This document shows positions 31,079 through 39,346 of a stretch of 64,000 nucleotides of DNA, one piece after another. Every line of letters begins with the position of its first letter. The stretch's first letter is position 1. The notes below the pieces were generated by a model. The model was given only the letters and a program-made list of their open reading frames with translations, had not been told where the DNA came from and searched no databases. A program made the position numbers and the translations under genes. Origin of the DNA: Candidatus Omnitrophota bacterium (lineage in GTDB: Bacteria > Omnitrophota > Gorgyraeia > 2-01-FULL-45-10); NCBI GenBank assembly GCA_041650805.1, contig JBAZKM010000003.1:1-64000 (forward strand). Reading direction: 5' to 3'.

Positions 31079-31687
31079 ATGGATAAAGAATACGGTACGA
31101 TCGTCTTCGACCTGGGGAATACGCTTATAAGGTTCGACCATAATATATCGGCCGGGAAGATAGCGAACCTCTGCAGGCGGGAATCCAAAAAGATATATGA
31201 CACATTTTTTGATTCCGGGATGACCAGGGCTTTTGAGAAGGGCGAGATATCTCCGAGAGAGTTCTATGAAAGGGCAAGATCGGCGCTGGGCTTCCATCTG
31301 CCGTATAAGGACTTTGTCGCCATATGGAACGACATATTCTGGGAAGATGAAGGGTGTTGTAAATTGGCGCGGAGATTGAAAGAGAACCACAGATTGTTTC
31401 TCCTATCAAATATCAACAGGCTCCACTTTGAGTATATAAATAAGAAGTTCGATATCATAAAGATATTCGATGAAGTGATACTTTCGTTCCTGGTGGGAGC
31501 GATAAAACCGGATAAGGCGATATTCGACGATGTGATCAGGCGCGCGGGGGGCGACAGGTCGTCGCTATTGTACATAGATGACCGCGAAGACCTGATAAAA
31601 GAGGCCAGGATCCTGGGTATTGACTCCATCCGTTATGAGGGGGCGGATAAGCTGTCCGCGTCATTGGCCGAAAAAGGGTTATTATAA
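31079..31687 (+). CDS. HAD-family phosphatase (YihX-like)
   Basis: The 202-residue protein has HAD motif I as FDLGNTL, where the second aspartate is asparagine; motif II LLSN; the lysine of motif III in AIKPDKAIF; and motif IV IDDRED. The helical cap and length resemble E. coli YihX, a glucose-1-phosphate phosphatase, and related HAD-IA proteins. The DxN first motif is accepted in that branch. The substrate is unknown. It starts 1 bp after truA and ends just before the rplM promoter. Confidence 0.78.
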   Translation: MDKEYGTIVFDLGNTLIRFDHNISAGKIANLCRRESKKIYDTFFDSGMTRAFEKGEISPREFYERARSALGFHLPYKDFVAIWNDIFWEDEGCCKLARRLKENHRLFLLSNINRLHFEYINKKFDIIKIFDEVILSFLVGAIKPDKAIFDDVIRRAGGDRSSLLYIDDREDLIKEARILGIDSIRYEGADKLSASLAEKGLL

Positions 31688-31693
31688 AAAGTG

Positions 31694-31722
31694 TTGACAG
31701 AAATAGGCCATTGTGTTATTAT
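31694..31722 (+). promoter_or_regulatory. Consensus promoter of rplM-rpsI
   Basis: A perfect TTGACA (31694-31699) and TATTAT (31717-31722) are 17 bp apart. The leader 31730-31774 contains CCTC...GAGG followed by seven T, which might form a short attenuator-like hairpin. Confidence 0.85.
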
Positions 31723-31774
31723 TATGCGCCTCTGATTTGGGAGGTTTTTTTATTCTTAAAGAGGGTTTTCTATC

Positions 31775-32206
31775 ATGAAGACATATATTGCGAAGGAAAA
31801 AGATATCCATAGGATATGGCACATCGTAGACGCCAAGGACAGGGTCCTGGGCCGGCTGGCAGCCAGGGTGGCCACCGTCCTTATGGGTAAAGACAAGGCG
31901 ATATACTCGCCTCACCAGGATGTGGGCGACGAGGTCATCGTAATAAACGCCGCCAAGGTGAAGGTCACGGGAAATAAGCTTAAGGAAAAGACGTATAAAC
32001 GGTATTCGGCCTACCCGGGCGGGTTGAACGAAGAGACGCTTGAGAAGATGATGAAGAAGAAGCCCGACTATGTGATACGCCACGCCGTGAAGGGGATGCT
32101 CCCCAAGAGCAAGCTGGGGGCCAGACTGCTTAAGAAATTACGGGTATACCCGGCCGAGACGCATCCGCACCAGGCGCAGAAACCTAAAGAGATGAAATTA
32201 GATTAA
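31775..32206 (+). CDS. rplM: 50S ribosomal protein L13
   Basis: The 143-residue protein matches L13 throughout: WHIVDAKDRVLGRLAARVATVL near the N-terminus, GDEVIVINAAKVKVTG, and AVKGMLPKSKLGARLLKKLRVY with HPHQAQKP at the end. It is followed by rpsI after 16 bp in the usual L13-S9 operon. The promoter is 45-80 bp upstream. The ribosome binding site is weak (AGAGGG about 13 bp before ATG). Confidence 0.97.
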   Translation: MKTYIAKEKDIHRIWHIVDAKDRVLGRLAARVATVLMGKDKAIYSPHQDVGDEVIVINAAKVKVTGNKLKEKTYKRYSAYPGGLNEETLEKMMKKKPDYVIRHAVKGMLPKSKLGARLLKKLRVYPAETHPHQAQKPKEMKLD

Positions 32207-32222
32207 AGGGGATGACAGTAAG

Positions 32223-32618
32223 ATGGAAAGCAAACAGCAGCACTTCGCGACAGGGAGAAGGAAGGAATCGATAGCCAGGGTCAGGATCATGCCCGGTGCC
32301 GGCAAGATAACCGTCAACGACAGGCCTTTCAACGAATATTTTGCGAGAGAGAGCCACCGTCTTATCATAATGCAGCCCATCGAGATGACGAAATTGAACG
32401 ATAAGATAGATGTGATAGCCAACGTTAACGGCGGAGGCGCGAGCGGCCAGGCCGGCGCGGTCAGGCACGGCATAGCCAGGGCCATCACCGTGATGGATGC
32501 TACCCTGAGGGCAGTGCTGAAAAAGGGCGGTTTCCTCACCCGCGACTCCAGGATGCGCGAGCGCAAAAAGTACGGCAGAAAGAGGGCCAGGAGGAGATTC
32601 CAGTACACTAAGAGGTAA
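32223..32618 (+). CDS. rpsI: 30S ribosomal protein S9
   Basis: The 131-residue protein matches S9: ATGRRKESIARVRIMPG, NGGGASGQAGAVRHGIARA, and the C-terminal RDSRMRERKKYGRKRARRRFQYTKR whose last lysine-arginine reaches the P site. It ends the rplM operon, with a terminator 22 bp behind the stop. Confidence 0.97.
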   Translation: MESKQQHFATGRRKESIARVRIMPGAGKITVNDRPFNEYFARESHRLIIMQPIEMTKLNDKIDVIANVNGGGASGQAGAVRHGIARAITVMDATLRAVLKKGGFLTRDSRMRERKKYGRKRARRRFQYTKR

Positions 32619-32639
32619 ACTGAAGATCGAAGCAACCTT

Positions 32640-32697
32640 TAAAAACCTATCTGGTCAACTCCCGACGATATTTTAGTTGACACGATAGGTTTTTTAA
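32640..32697 (+). terminator. Rho-independent terminator of rplM-rpsI
   Basis: AAAACCTATC (32642-32651) pairs with GATAGGTTTT (32684-32693). GTCAAC/GTTGAC forms an inner stem, and T residues follow to 32696. Confidence 0.88.
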
Positions 32698-32713
32698 TTT
32701 AATATAAACATAG

Positions 32714-32748
32714 TTCCCGTCGGGATTATGGACCAACTCCGACGGGAA
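32714..32748 (+). promoter_or_regulatory. Leader hairpin upstream of argC
   Basis: TTCCCGTCGG (32714-32723) pairs perfectly with CCGACGGGAA (32739-32748) around a 15-nt loop, 20 bp before the argC start. It lacks a T-run. It may be a regulatory leader or operator for the arginine operon; no ArgR box is evident. Confidence 0.5.
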
Positions 32749-32768
32749 AAATTGAAAAGGAGAGCGTT

Positions 32769-33782
32769 ATGCTTAAAGTCGGTATCGTCGGAGCGACGGG
32801 ATACGCCGGCGAAGAGGTCGCTAAGATCCTGGTAGGGCACAAAGAGGTCAAGATAACGGAGCTATCCGCCATCATAGATAAAGAGGAGCTCTTTTCGTCA
32901 TTATTCCCTGTCTTCAGGGGCCGGTTGGACCTTATCTGCAAAAAGCCGGATGCGGAGAAGATGGCCGGCAACATCGATCTCGTCTTTCTGGCCCTGCCTC
33001 ACAGGGTCTCGATGGAAGTGGCCCCGGTATTCCTTAAGGCGGGAAAGACGGTTATAGACCTGAGCGCGGATTACCGGCTCGCCCCCGATGTCTATAAGGT
33101 ATGGTATGGTTCGGAACACAAGGACAGGGCGAACCTGCCCGGGGCGGTGTACGGCCTGCCGGAGCTGTACTACGACAACATTAAAAGAGCGAAGCTGCTG
33201 GCGAACCCGGGATGTTACCCCACCAGCGCGATACTGGGCGTCGCGCCCATGCTGGCCGGTAAGCATATAGATACGGAACGGATAATAATCGATTCCAAGA
33301 GCGGCGTGACAGGTGCGGGCAGAAGGCCCGATCTTGCGCTGGCGTTCAGCGAGGTGAATGAAAATCTTAAGGCATATAAGGTGAACGAACATCAGCACAA
33401 ACCGGAGATAAACAGGATACTCTCCGAGGTCGCAGGCGGCGGCATAGACGTGATCTTTACCCCGCATCTTGTGCCCATGAACAGGGGCATACTGTCGACC
33501 ATATATATGAAGCTCAAGAAAAATATCGATACCGGGAAGGCGCTCGAGATATACAGGAGTTTCTATAAGGGTAAGCCGTTCGTGAAGATCTCTGACGAAG
33601 GAAAGCTTCCCCAGATAAGAGATGTGGTCTTGACTAACTACTGCGCCATCGGCGTCAAGGCCATGGGAGATGTCCTCATAGCGGTCTCATGCATCGACAA
33701 TCTCCTGAAAGGCGCAGCCGGACAGGCGGTGCAGAACATGAACATCATGTGCGGGTTCGGCGAGACGGAAGGGTTGTTGTAG
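32769..33782 (+). CDS. argC: N-acetyl-gamma-glutamyl-phosphate reductase
   Basis: The 337-residue enzyme makes the semialdehyde in arginine synthesis. Seen are VGIVGATGYAGEE, the catalytic Cys149 in NPGCYPT, and HRHxPE-type EHQHKPEI with the active-site histidine. It is the first gene of the argCJBDFGH run. A heptamer repeat begins in its stop codon and fills the gap to argJ. Confidence 0.95.
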   Translation: MLKVGIVGATGYAGEEVAKILVGHKEVKITELSAIIDKEELFSSLFPVFRGRLDLICKKPDAEKMAGNIDLVFLALPHRVSMEVAPVFLKAGKTVIDLSADYRLAPDVYKVWYGSEHKDRANLPGAVYGLPELYYDNIKRAKLLANPGCYPTSAILGVAPMLAGKHIDTERIIIDSKSGVTGAGRRPDLALAFSEVNENLKAYKVNEHQHKPEINRILSEVAGGGIDVIFTPHLVPMNRGILSTIYMKLKKNIDTGKALEIYRSFYKGKPFVKISDEGKLPQIRDVVLTNYCAIGVKAMGDVLIAVSCIDNLLKGAAGQAVQNMNIMCGFGETEGLL

Positions 33783-33811
33783 TTAGGAGTTAGGAGTTGG
33801 GAGTTAGGAGT
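33781..33811 (+). repeat. Heptamer tandem repeat (AGTTAGG)4
   Basis: AGTTAGG, AGTTAGG, AGTTGGG and AGTTAGG follow the argC stop and end 11 bp before the argJ ATG. The same family appears at 39294-39326 behind argG. Confidence 0.85.
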
Positions 33812-33821
33812 CAAAGAAAAA

Positions 33822-35042
33822 ATGAAACAGATAAAAGGCGGGGTGACGACGGCGAAGGGATTCCTGGCGAGCGGGGTGAAGGCCGGGATAAAGAGGTCCG
33901 GCAAACCCGACCTGGCGCTACTTTATTCGGAGGTGCCGGCGGTCGCGGCGGCGGCATTCACCACCAATAGATTCAAGGCATCGCCGGTGAAGGTGAGCAT
34001 GGCCCACATGAGGAGCAAGACCCACCAGGCGGTCATCGTGAACAGCGGGAACGCCAACTGCGCGAACGGGAAGACGGGCGACAGGGACGCCATCATGATG
34101 GCATCGTTTGCGGCGACGGCCCTTGCCCTGAGGAAAGAGGAAGTCCTCGTGGCATCTACCGGGATCATCGGAAGACCGCTTCCGGTCATCAATATAAAGG
34201 AGCATACGCCAGATCTCATAGGAGGGCTTTCGGCGGCAGGCGGCTCGGATTTCGCAAAAGCGATAATGACGACGGATACCGTCAAGAAAGAGGCGGCGGT
34301 AAGGGTGCGGATAGGAGGCTCAACGGTAACCATAGGAGGCGCCTCCAAAGGTGTCGGGATGATATATCCGGGCCTTTCGACGAAGAACCACGCGACGATG
34401 TTATGCTTTGTAACCACGGACGCCGCTATAACAAAGCCGATGCTCTATGCGGCGCTTGATGAAGCGGCGGCGGGATCGTTCAATATGATATCCGTTGACG
34501 GAGATATGAGCACGAACGATACCTGTTTTATCATGGCTAACGGGATGGCCGGGAACGGCAGGGTATCTTCCCGGGGCAAAGATTACAGGAAATTTTCGGA
34601 GGCGCTCGGTCTTTTGACAGGAGAGCTGGCCAGGAAGATGGTACGGGACGGGGAAGGCGCGACGAAGCTGGTGGAGATAGAGGTATCGGGCGCAGGGAGC
34701 GTCGAAGATGCCAGGGTCGTGGCCCGGAAGATATCGACCTCCAATCTCCTCAAGTGCTGCATCTACGGGGAAGACCCGAACTGGGGCAGGGTCGCCTCAG
34801 CCGCCGGAGCGAGCGGTGTATGGTTCGACCCGGATAAGGTGAGCATATATCTGGGAGGCGTAAAGGCCCTGTCGAAGGGGGCCATCGCCAGAGGTTACGA
34901 TAAGGAAAGGGCGCGGAGACATTTTAAAGAGGACGATATCCATATACGGGTGGAACTGGGCAGCGGAAGATGCGGCGCTAAGGCATGGACCTGCGATTTC
35001 TCGGAGGAATATGTGAAGATAAACGCGGAGTACTCCACGTGA
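33822..35042 (+). CDS. argJ: Glutamate N-acetyltransferase (ornithine acetyltransferase)
   Basis: The 406-residue protein transfers acetyl from N-acetylornithine to glutamate, and cleaves itself into two chains before a threonine nucleophile. That site is Ala191-Thr192 in HATML. Between GMIYP and ATML there are seven residues where the common form has two (GMIHPNMATML), an insertion of five close to the cleavage site. VDGDMSTNDT and CCIYGEDPNWGR are intact. The stop overlaps the argB start (GTGA). Whether it also acts as N-acetylglutamate synthase is not readable. Confidence 0.93.
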   Translation: MKQIKGGVTTAKGFLASGVKAGIKRSGKPDLALLYSEVPAVAAAAFTTNRFKASPVKVSMAHMRSKTHQAVIVNSGNANCANGKTGDRDAIMMASFAATALALRKEEVLVASTGIIGRPLPVINIKEHTPDLIGGLSAAGGSDFAKAIMTTDTVKKEAAVRVRIGGSTVTIGGASKGVGMIYPGLSTKNHATMLCFVTTDAAITKPMLYAALDEAAAGSFNMISVDGDMSTNDTCFIMANGMAGNGRVSSRGKDYRKFSEALGLLTGELARKMVRDGEGATKLVEIEVSGAGSVEDARVVARKISTSNLLKCCIYGEDPNWGRVASAAGASGVWFDPDKVSIYLGGVKALSKGAIARGYDKERARRHFKEDDIHIRVELGSGRCGAKAWTCDFSEEYVKINAEYST

Positions 35043-35893
35043 AAGAGGCGATAAAGAAGAGCGAGGTGTTGATAGAAGCGCTTCCGTATATAAAGAAGTT
35101 CTTCGAAAAGGTCATAGTCATAAAATACGGCGGAGCGGCGGTAGACGAGAAGGGGATAGAACGGAGCGTCCTGGAGGATATCGTCTTCATGAATTACGCC
35201 GGGATGAGGCCGATACTTGTCCACGGCGGCGGCCCCCTCATATCCAGGATGATGAAGAAGTCCGGCGTCGAACCGAAGTTCGTAGGCGGCAGGAGGGTGA
35301 CCGATAGCGCCACAATAAATATCATAGACAGGGCGCTCCATCTCATAAACAGGAACATAGTAAAGACATTGCGCGAGATAGGCACCAAGGCGTTCGGGTT
35401 GAGCGGGAAAGAGAATAACCTCATACGCGTGAAGAAGATGAAGGGCCCGCATGACCTCGGTTTCGTCGGTGAAGTGACGTCGGTCGATACGACGGTCATA
35501 AAGCAGCTTATCGAGGACGATATAATACCGGTCGTCTATCCGCTCGGCACAGGCAGGGACAGAAAGGTGTACAACGTGAACGCGGATGATGTAGCGAGCG
35601 AGATCGCCATCGCCCTTAATGCGGAGAAGTTCGTCCTCCTTACTAACGTCAGGGGGATCATGAAGGATAAGGATGACCCCGGGACGCTGTATCATACGCT
35701 TAAGGTGGCCGGGGTGAAGTCGCTTATAAGGAAGGGTGTGATAGCCGCCGGGATGATACCGAAGGCGCAATCATGCATGAGCGCTATCGCCGGAGGCGTC
35801 AAGAAGGCGCACATACTGGATGCGGCCCTGCCGCATGCGCTGCTTCTCGAAATATTCACCGATCGCGGGATCGGGACTGAGATAGTCAAATAA
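35039..35893 (+). CDS. argB: Acetylglutamate kinase
   Basis: The 284-residue enzyme phosphorylates N-acetylglutamate. Motifs are KVIVIKYGGAA, VHGGGPLISRMM, FVGGRRVTDSATI, NVNADDVASEIA and GMIPKAQSC. The GTG at 35039 overlaps the argJ stop and gives the family length; an in-frame ATG inside argJ at 34985 was rejected. A KxxxxNxxx-type N-terminal helix (EVLIEALPYIKKFFEK) suggests the hexameric, arginine-inhibited form. Confidence 0.94.
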   Translation: MKEAIKKSEVLIEALPYIKKFFEKVIVIKYGGAAVDEKGIERSVLEDIVFMNYAGMRPILVHGGGPLISRMMKKSGVEPKFVGGRRVTDSATINIIDRALHLINRNIVKTLREIGTKAFGLSGKENNLIRVKKMKGPHDLGFVGEVTSVDTTVIKQLIEDDIIPVVYPLGTGRDRKVYNVNADDVASEIAIALNAEKFVLLTNVRGIMKDKDDPGTLYHTLKVAGVKSLIRKGVIAAGMIPKAQSCMSAIAGGVKKAHILDAALPHALLLEIFTDRGIGTEIVK

Positions 35894-35902
35894 GGAGGAA
35901 TT

Positions 35903-35947
35903 ATGTGCTCCACATGCGGATGCGGGAAGAAGAAACCTAAGAAATAG
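35903..35947 (+). CDS. 14-residue cysteine/lysine micro-protein MCSTCGCGKKKPKK
   Basis: The short frame has a near-perfect AAGGAGGAA (35892-35900) 2-8 bp before its ATG and fills the gap between argB and argD. Its C-x-x-C-x-C arrangement recalls the metal-binding start of HypB-type proteins (MCTTCGCG), and the tail is all lysine and proline. It is too short for similarity searches to be reliable. It may be a metal-binding or leader peptide; translation is supported by the ribosome binding site, but not the function. Confidence 0.5.
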   Translation: MCSTCGCGKKKPKK

Positions 35948-35960
35948 TAAAGGATAAAAG

Positions 35961-37145
35961 ATGAATAAGACGGCGAAGGTCGTTCATGTGTACGACAAGT
36001 ACATCATGGACACATACAAGAGGGTGCCTTTGTGTCTCGAGAAGGCAAAGGGCGCCAGGGTCTGGGATATCGACGGGAGAGAGTACCTCGACTTCTTCCC
36101 GGGTTGGGCAGTATCGGGCACAGGCCATTGCCATCCGAAAGTCGTCAAGGCGATAGAGGGCCAGGCGAAGAAGATCCTGCACGTCTCCAATAACTATTAT
36201 AGCGGGATGCAGGCGAAGCTTGCCGAGGCGATAATAAAGAATTCGTTCCCCGGGAAGGTCTTCTTCGCGAATTCCGGGGCGGAGGCCAACGAGGCCGCGG
36301 TGAAGCTCGCGAGGAAGTACGGCCACGATAAGGGCAGGTTCGAGGTAATAACGATGACGAAGTCCTTCCACGGAAGGACGCTGGCCATGATAACCGCGAC
36401 CGGGCAGGACAAGGTGAAGCACGGGTTTGAGCCGCTTCCGCAGGGCTTTATCCATATCCCGTTCAACGACCTTGAAGCGGTAGAACAGGCGATCACCGAT
36501 AAGACGATAGCGATAATGCTTGAGCCGATACAGTGCGAAGGAGGCATCAACATCGCCGGGAAAGAGTATATCAGGGGTCTGAGAAAGATATGCGACGAAA
36601 GGGATATCATACTGATATTCGACGAAGTCCAGACAGGCATGGGGCGCACCGGTAAGATGTTCGCATACCAGAATTATGGTATCACGCCCGATGTGATGAC
36701 GCTCGCGAAGGCCCTGGGAGGCGGCCTGCCCATAGGCGTATGCGTGGCCCGGAAGAAGTTCCAGGATGTATTGACTCCCGGGACGCATGCCTCTACGTTC
36801 GGCGGCTCGCCGATCGTCGCGGCAGCGGCGCTCGCGGTATTCGATGCCATAAAGAAAGAGCGACTGATACAGAACGCCAACGCCATGGGCGCTTATCTTA
36901 AGAAGCGGCTCCTGGCGTTGAAGTCCAAATACAGGGTAATAAAAGAAGTGAGGAACATGGCGCTGGTGGTAGGAGTAGAACTTCACGCAAAAGGCGACGA
37001 TGTATACAAGGCCTGTCTTAAGGAAGGCCTCCTGATAAACAGCACGCAGGAGACCGTCTTGAGGATCATGCCGCCTATCACGGTGAAGAAGACGGAGATC
37101 GACAGGGCCATAGGCATACTGGACAGGGTATTCTCCCGGCTTTAA
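35961..37145 (+). CDS. argD: Acetylornithine aminotransferase
   Basis: The 394-residue PLP enzyme belongs to class III aminotransferases. Seen are VWDIDGREYLDFFPGWAV, the glutamate in IFDEVQTGMGRTG and the PLP lysine in TLAKALGGGLPIG. In this operon it makes N-acetylornithine; the same enzyme could serve succinyl-DAP, but lysine synthesis here uses DapL. The start ATG at 35961 follows AAGGATAAAAG. Confidence 0.93.
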   Translation: MNKTAKVVHVYDKYIMDTYKRVPLCLEKAKGARVWDIDGREYLDFFPGWAVSGTGHCHPKVVKAIEGQAKKILHVSNNYYSGMQAKLAEAIIKNSFPGKVFFANSGAEANEAAVKLARKYGHDKGRFEVITMTKSFHGRTLAMITATGQDKVKHGFEPLPQGFIHIPFNDLEAVEQAITDKTIAIMLEPIQCEGGINIAGKEYIRGLRKICDERDIILIFDEVQTGMGRTGKMFAYQNYGITPDVMTLAKALGGGLPIGVCVARKKFQDVLTPGTHASTFGGSPIVAAAALAVFDAIKKERLIQNANAMGAYLKKRLLALKSKYRVIKEVRNMALVVGVELHAKGDDVYKACLKEGLLINSTQETVLRIMPPITVKKTEIDRAIGILDRVFSRL

Positions 37146-37165
37146 ATGATGAAAGAAGGTGCGGT

Positions 37166-38080
37166 GTGAAGAAAGACCTGCTATCGATAAGCGATCTGAC
37201 GGCAGAAGATATGCTGGGCATCCTGGAGTTGACGGCAAAGGTAAAGGCCGACAGGGCATCATATTCAGACGCCCTTAAAGGAAAGTGCATAGGCCTGATA
37301 TTCCAGAAACCATCAAACAGGACAAGGGTCTCGTTCGAGATAGGCATGGTCCAACTGGGCGGTTACGCGATCTACCTTGGACCCAGCGAGATAGATATGG
37401 GGAAGCGGGAGGCGGTCAAGGATGTCGCATGCGTCCTCTCGCGGTATCTGGACGGGATGGTGGCCAGGACGTACAGACACCAGGACGTCCTGGACCTCGC
37501 AAGGCACGCAAGGGTGCCTGTGATCAACGGGTTGAGCGATATAGCGCACCCGTGCCAGGCCATAAGCGACATATTTACGGTAAAGGAGAAGTTCGGCACT
37601 TTCAAAGGGGTGCGGCTCGCTTACATAGGAGACGGGAACAACGTGCTCAATTCGCTTATGTGCGCCGCAGCCAAGGCCGGCCTGGAGATCGCGATAGCTA
37701 CGCCGAAGGGATATGAACCGCCAAAACCGCTGGTGGATCGTGCCAGGAGGATGGCAAAAGAGTCCGGTTCATCGCTGGAATTGCACAACGATCCCGCCTC
37801 GGCGGTCAAAGGGGCCGACGTCGTCTACACGGACGTATGGGTGAGCATGGGGCAGGAGAAGGAGACGGCAAAACGGGCAAAGGCCTTTAAGGGTTTCCAG
37901 GTCAACGGCTCCCTTATAAAGAAGGCGAAGAAGGGGTGTCTCGTGATGCACTGCCTTCCCGCTCACAGGGGGGTCGAGATAACGGATGATGTGATCGATT
38001 CGAAGGGTTCGGTCGTATACGATCAGGCCGAGAACAGGATGCATGCGGAGAAGGCGATATTACTGAGCTTATTGGCATAG
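37166..38080 (+). CDS. argF: Ornithine carbamoyltransferase
   Basis: The 304-residue enzyme makes citrulline. Seen are the carbamoyl-phosphate loop FQKPSNRTRVSFE near residue 48, ARTYRHQDV, HPCQAISDIFT, the DGNNVLNSL ornithine region and HCLPAHRG with the catalytic cysteine. The SMG loop is present as VSMGQEKE. It starts with GTG after GAAGGTG. Confidence 0.95.
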   Translation: MKKDLLSISDLTAEDMLGILELTAKVKADRASYSDALKGKCIGLIFQKPSNRTRVSFEIGMVQLGGYAIYLGPSEIDMGKREAVKDVACVLSRYLDGMVARTYRHQDVLDLARHARVPVINGLSDIAHPCQAISDIFTVKEKFGTFKGVRLAYIGDGNNVLNSLMCAAAKAGLEIAIATPKGYEPPKPLVDRARRMAKESGSSLELHNDPASAVKGADVVYTDVWVSMGQEKETAKRAKAFKGFQVNGSLIKKAKKGCLVMHCLPAHRGVEITDDVIDSKGSVVYDQAENRMHAEKAILLSLLA

Positions 38081-38102
38081 TAAGGGTCAAAAGGAGCTAT
38101 TC

Positions 38103-39293
38103 ATGGGTAAGAAAGTAGTATTAGCATATTCAGGCGGACTCGATACGTCGGTGATAATAAAGTGGCTTGCAAAGAAGGGCTACGAAGTCATCGCATATAT
38201 GGCGGACGTGGGCCAGGAGTCGGACTTCGAGACGTATAAGAAGAGGGCCATTGCTACGGGGGCCGCGAAGGCGGTGGTGGAGGACCTGAAGAAAGAGTTC
38301 GTAGAGGACTTTGTCTTCAAGTCGCTGAAGGCCGATGCGGTATATGAGGGAGGGTATCTCCTGGCCACCGCGCTTTCCAGGCCGATCATAGCCAGGGGCC
38401 TGGTGAAGACGGCCGAAAGGGAGAAGGCCGGTTTTGTAGCGCACGGTTGTACGGGGAAGGGGAATGACCAGGTGCGATTTGAAGTATCCATAGGCGCGCT
38501 CAACCCGAAATTGAGCATCATGGCGCCGGTAAGGGAATGGGAATTGAAGACGAGGGAAGAAGAGATAGAGTATGCAAAGAAGAATAATATCCCCATTGAC
38601 GCAACAAAGAAAAAGCCATACTCGCTTGATGTTAATCTTTGGGGAATATCGATTGAAAGTGGGAAGTTGGAAGATCCTTATTACGAGCCTGACGAAGATA
38701 TATATCAACTTACGAAAGGAATAGATAAGGCGCCGGCGGAGCCTGCCTATGTGGAGGTGGATTTCAGGGGCGGCGTGCCGGTGAAGCTCGACGGTAAGAC
38801 GATGGACGGGACCTCCCTGATACTGAAGCTCTCGAAGATGGCCGGTGAAAACGGCATCGGCAGGAGCGATATGATGGAGAACCGGCTCGTAGGCATAAAG
38901 TCGCGGGAGATATACGAAGCGCCGGCTGCATGGGCGCTCCTTACCGCCCACAGGGCCCTGGAAGGCCTGGTCCTCGACAGGGAGCTGCTGCATTTCAAGG
39001 ACCAGGTGGCGCTAAAATACGCGGAGCTGGTATATTACGGGCTCTGGTATACGCCCTTAAAAGAGGCGCTCGATAAATTCATCGAGGATACTCAAAAGCA
39101 TGTCAACGGCACGGTGCGGTTGAAACTCCATAAGGGGAATTGCGTCGTCGCCGGAAGAAAGTCACCGGACTCGCTGTATAAGAAAGAGCTGGCGACATAC
39201 GAGAAGGGCGATAAGTTCGATCAGTCCCTGGCGAAAGGGTTCATCGAGTTATGGGGACTGCCGTATAAAGGATTATACGGAAAGAGGACATAG
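38103..39293 (+). CDS. argG: Argininosuccinate synthase
   Basis: The 396-residue enzyme joins citrulline and aspartate. The ATP PP-loop AYSGGLDTSVIIKWL opens the protein, followed by AHGCTGKGNDQVRFE, PIDATKKKPYSLDVNLWG and EIYEAPAAWALLTAH. The length is typical. A tandem repeat begins immediately behind its stop. Confidence 0.96.
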   Translation: MGKKVVLAYSGGLDTSVIIKWLAKKGYEVIAYMADVGQESDFETYKKRAIATGAAKAVVEDLKKEFVEDFVFKSLKADAVYEGGYLLATALSRPIIARGLVKTAEREKAGFVAHGCTGKGNDQVRFEVSIGALNPKLSIMAPVREWELKTREEEIEYAKKNNIPIDATKKKPYSLDVNLWGISIESGKLEDPYYEPDEDIYQLTKGIDKAPAEPAYVEVDFRGGVPVKLDGKTMDGTSLILKLSKMAGENGIGRSDMMENRLVGIKSREIYEAPAAWALLTAHRALEGLVLDRELLHFKDQVALKYAELVYYGLWYTPLKEALDKFIEDTQKHVNGTVRLKLHKGNCVVAGRKSPDSLYKKELATYEKGDKFDQSLAKGFIELWGLPYKGLYGKRT

Positions 39294-39326
39294 GTTGGGA
39301 GTTTGGAGTTAGGAGTTTGGGGTCAA
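39294..39326 (+). repeat. Heptamer tandem repeat (AGTTTGG/AGTTAGG)4
   Basis: GGTTGGG, AGTTTGG, AGTTAGG and AGTTTGG fill the start of the argG-argH gap. It is the same family as 33781-33811. Confidence 0.8.
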
Positions 39327-39346
39327 CGTAAGATAACGAGGTGCGT

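Noticed and set aside
35937..37262. Long open frame antisense to argD (441 codons)
   Set aside because: It mirrors a well-supported argD gene, and its composition is that of a shadow frame with no recognisable domain. The same applies to the long antisense frames over ptsI, metK, leuC, uvrA and lysA.
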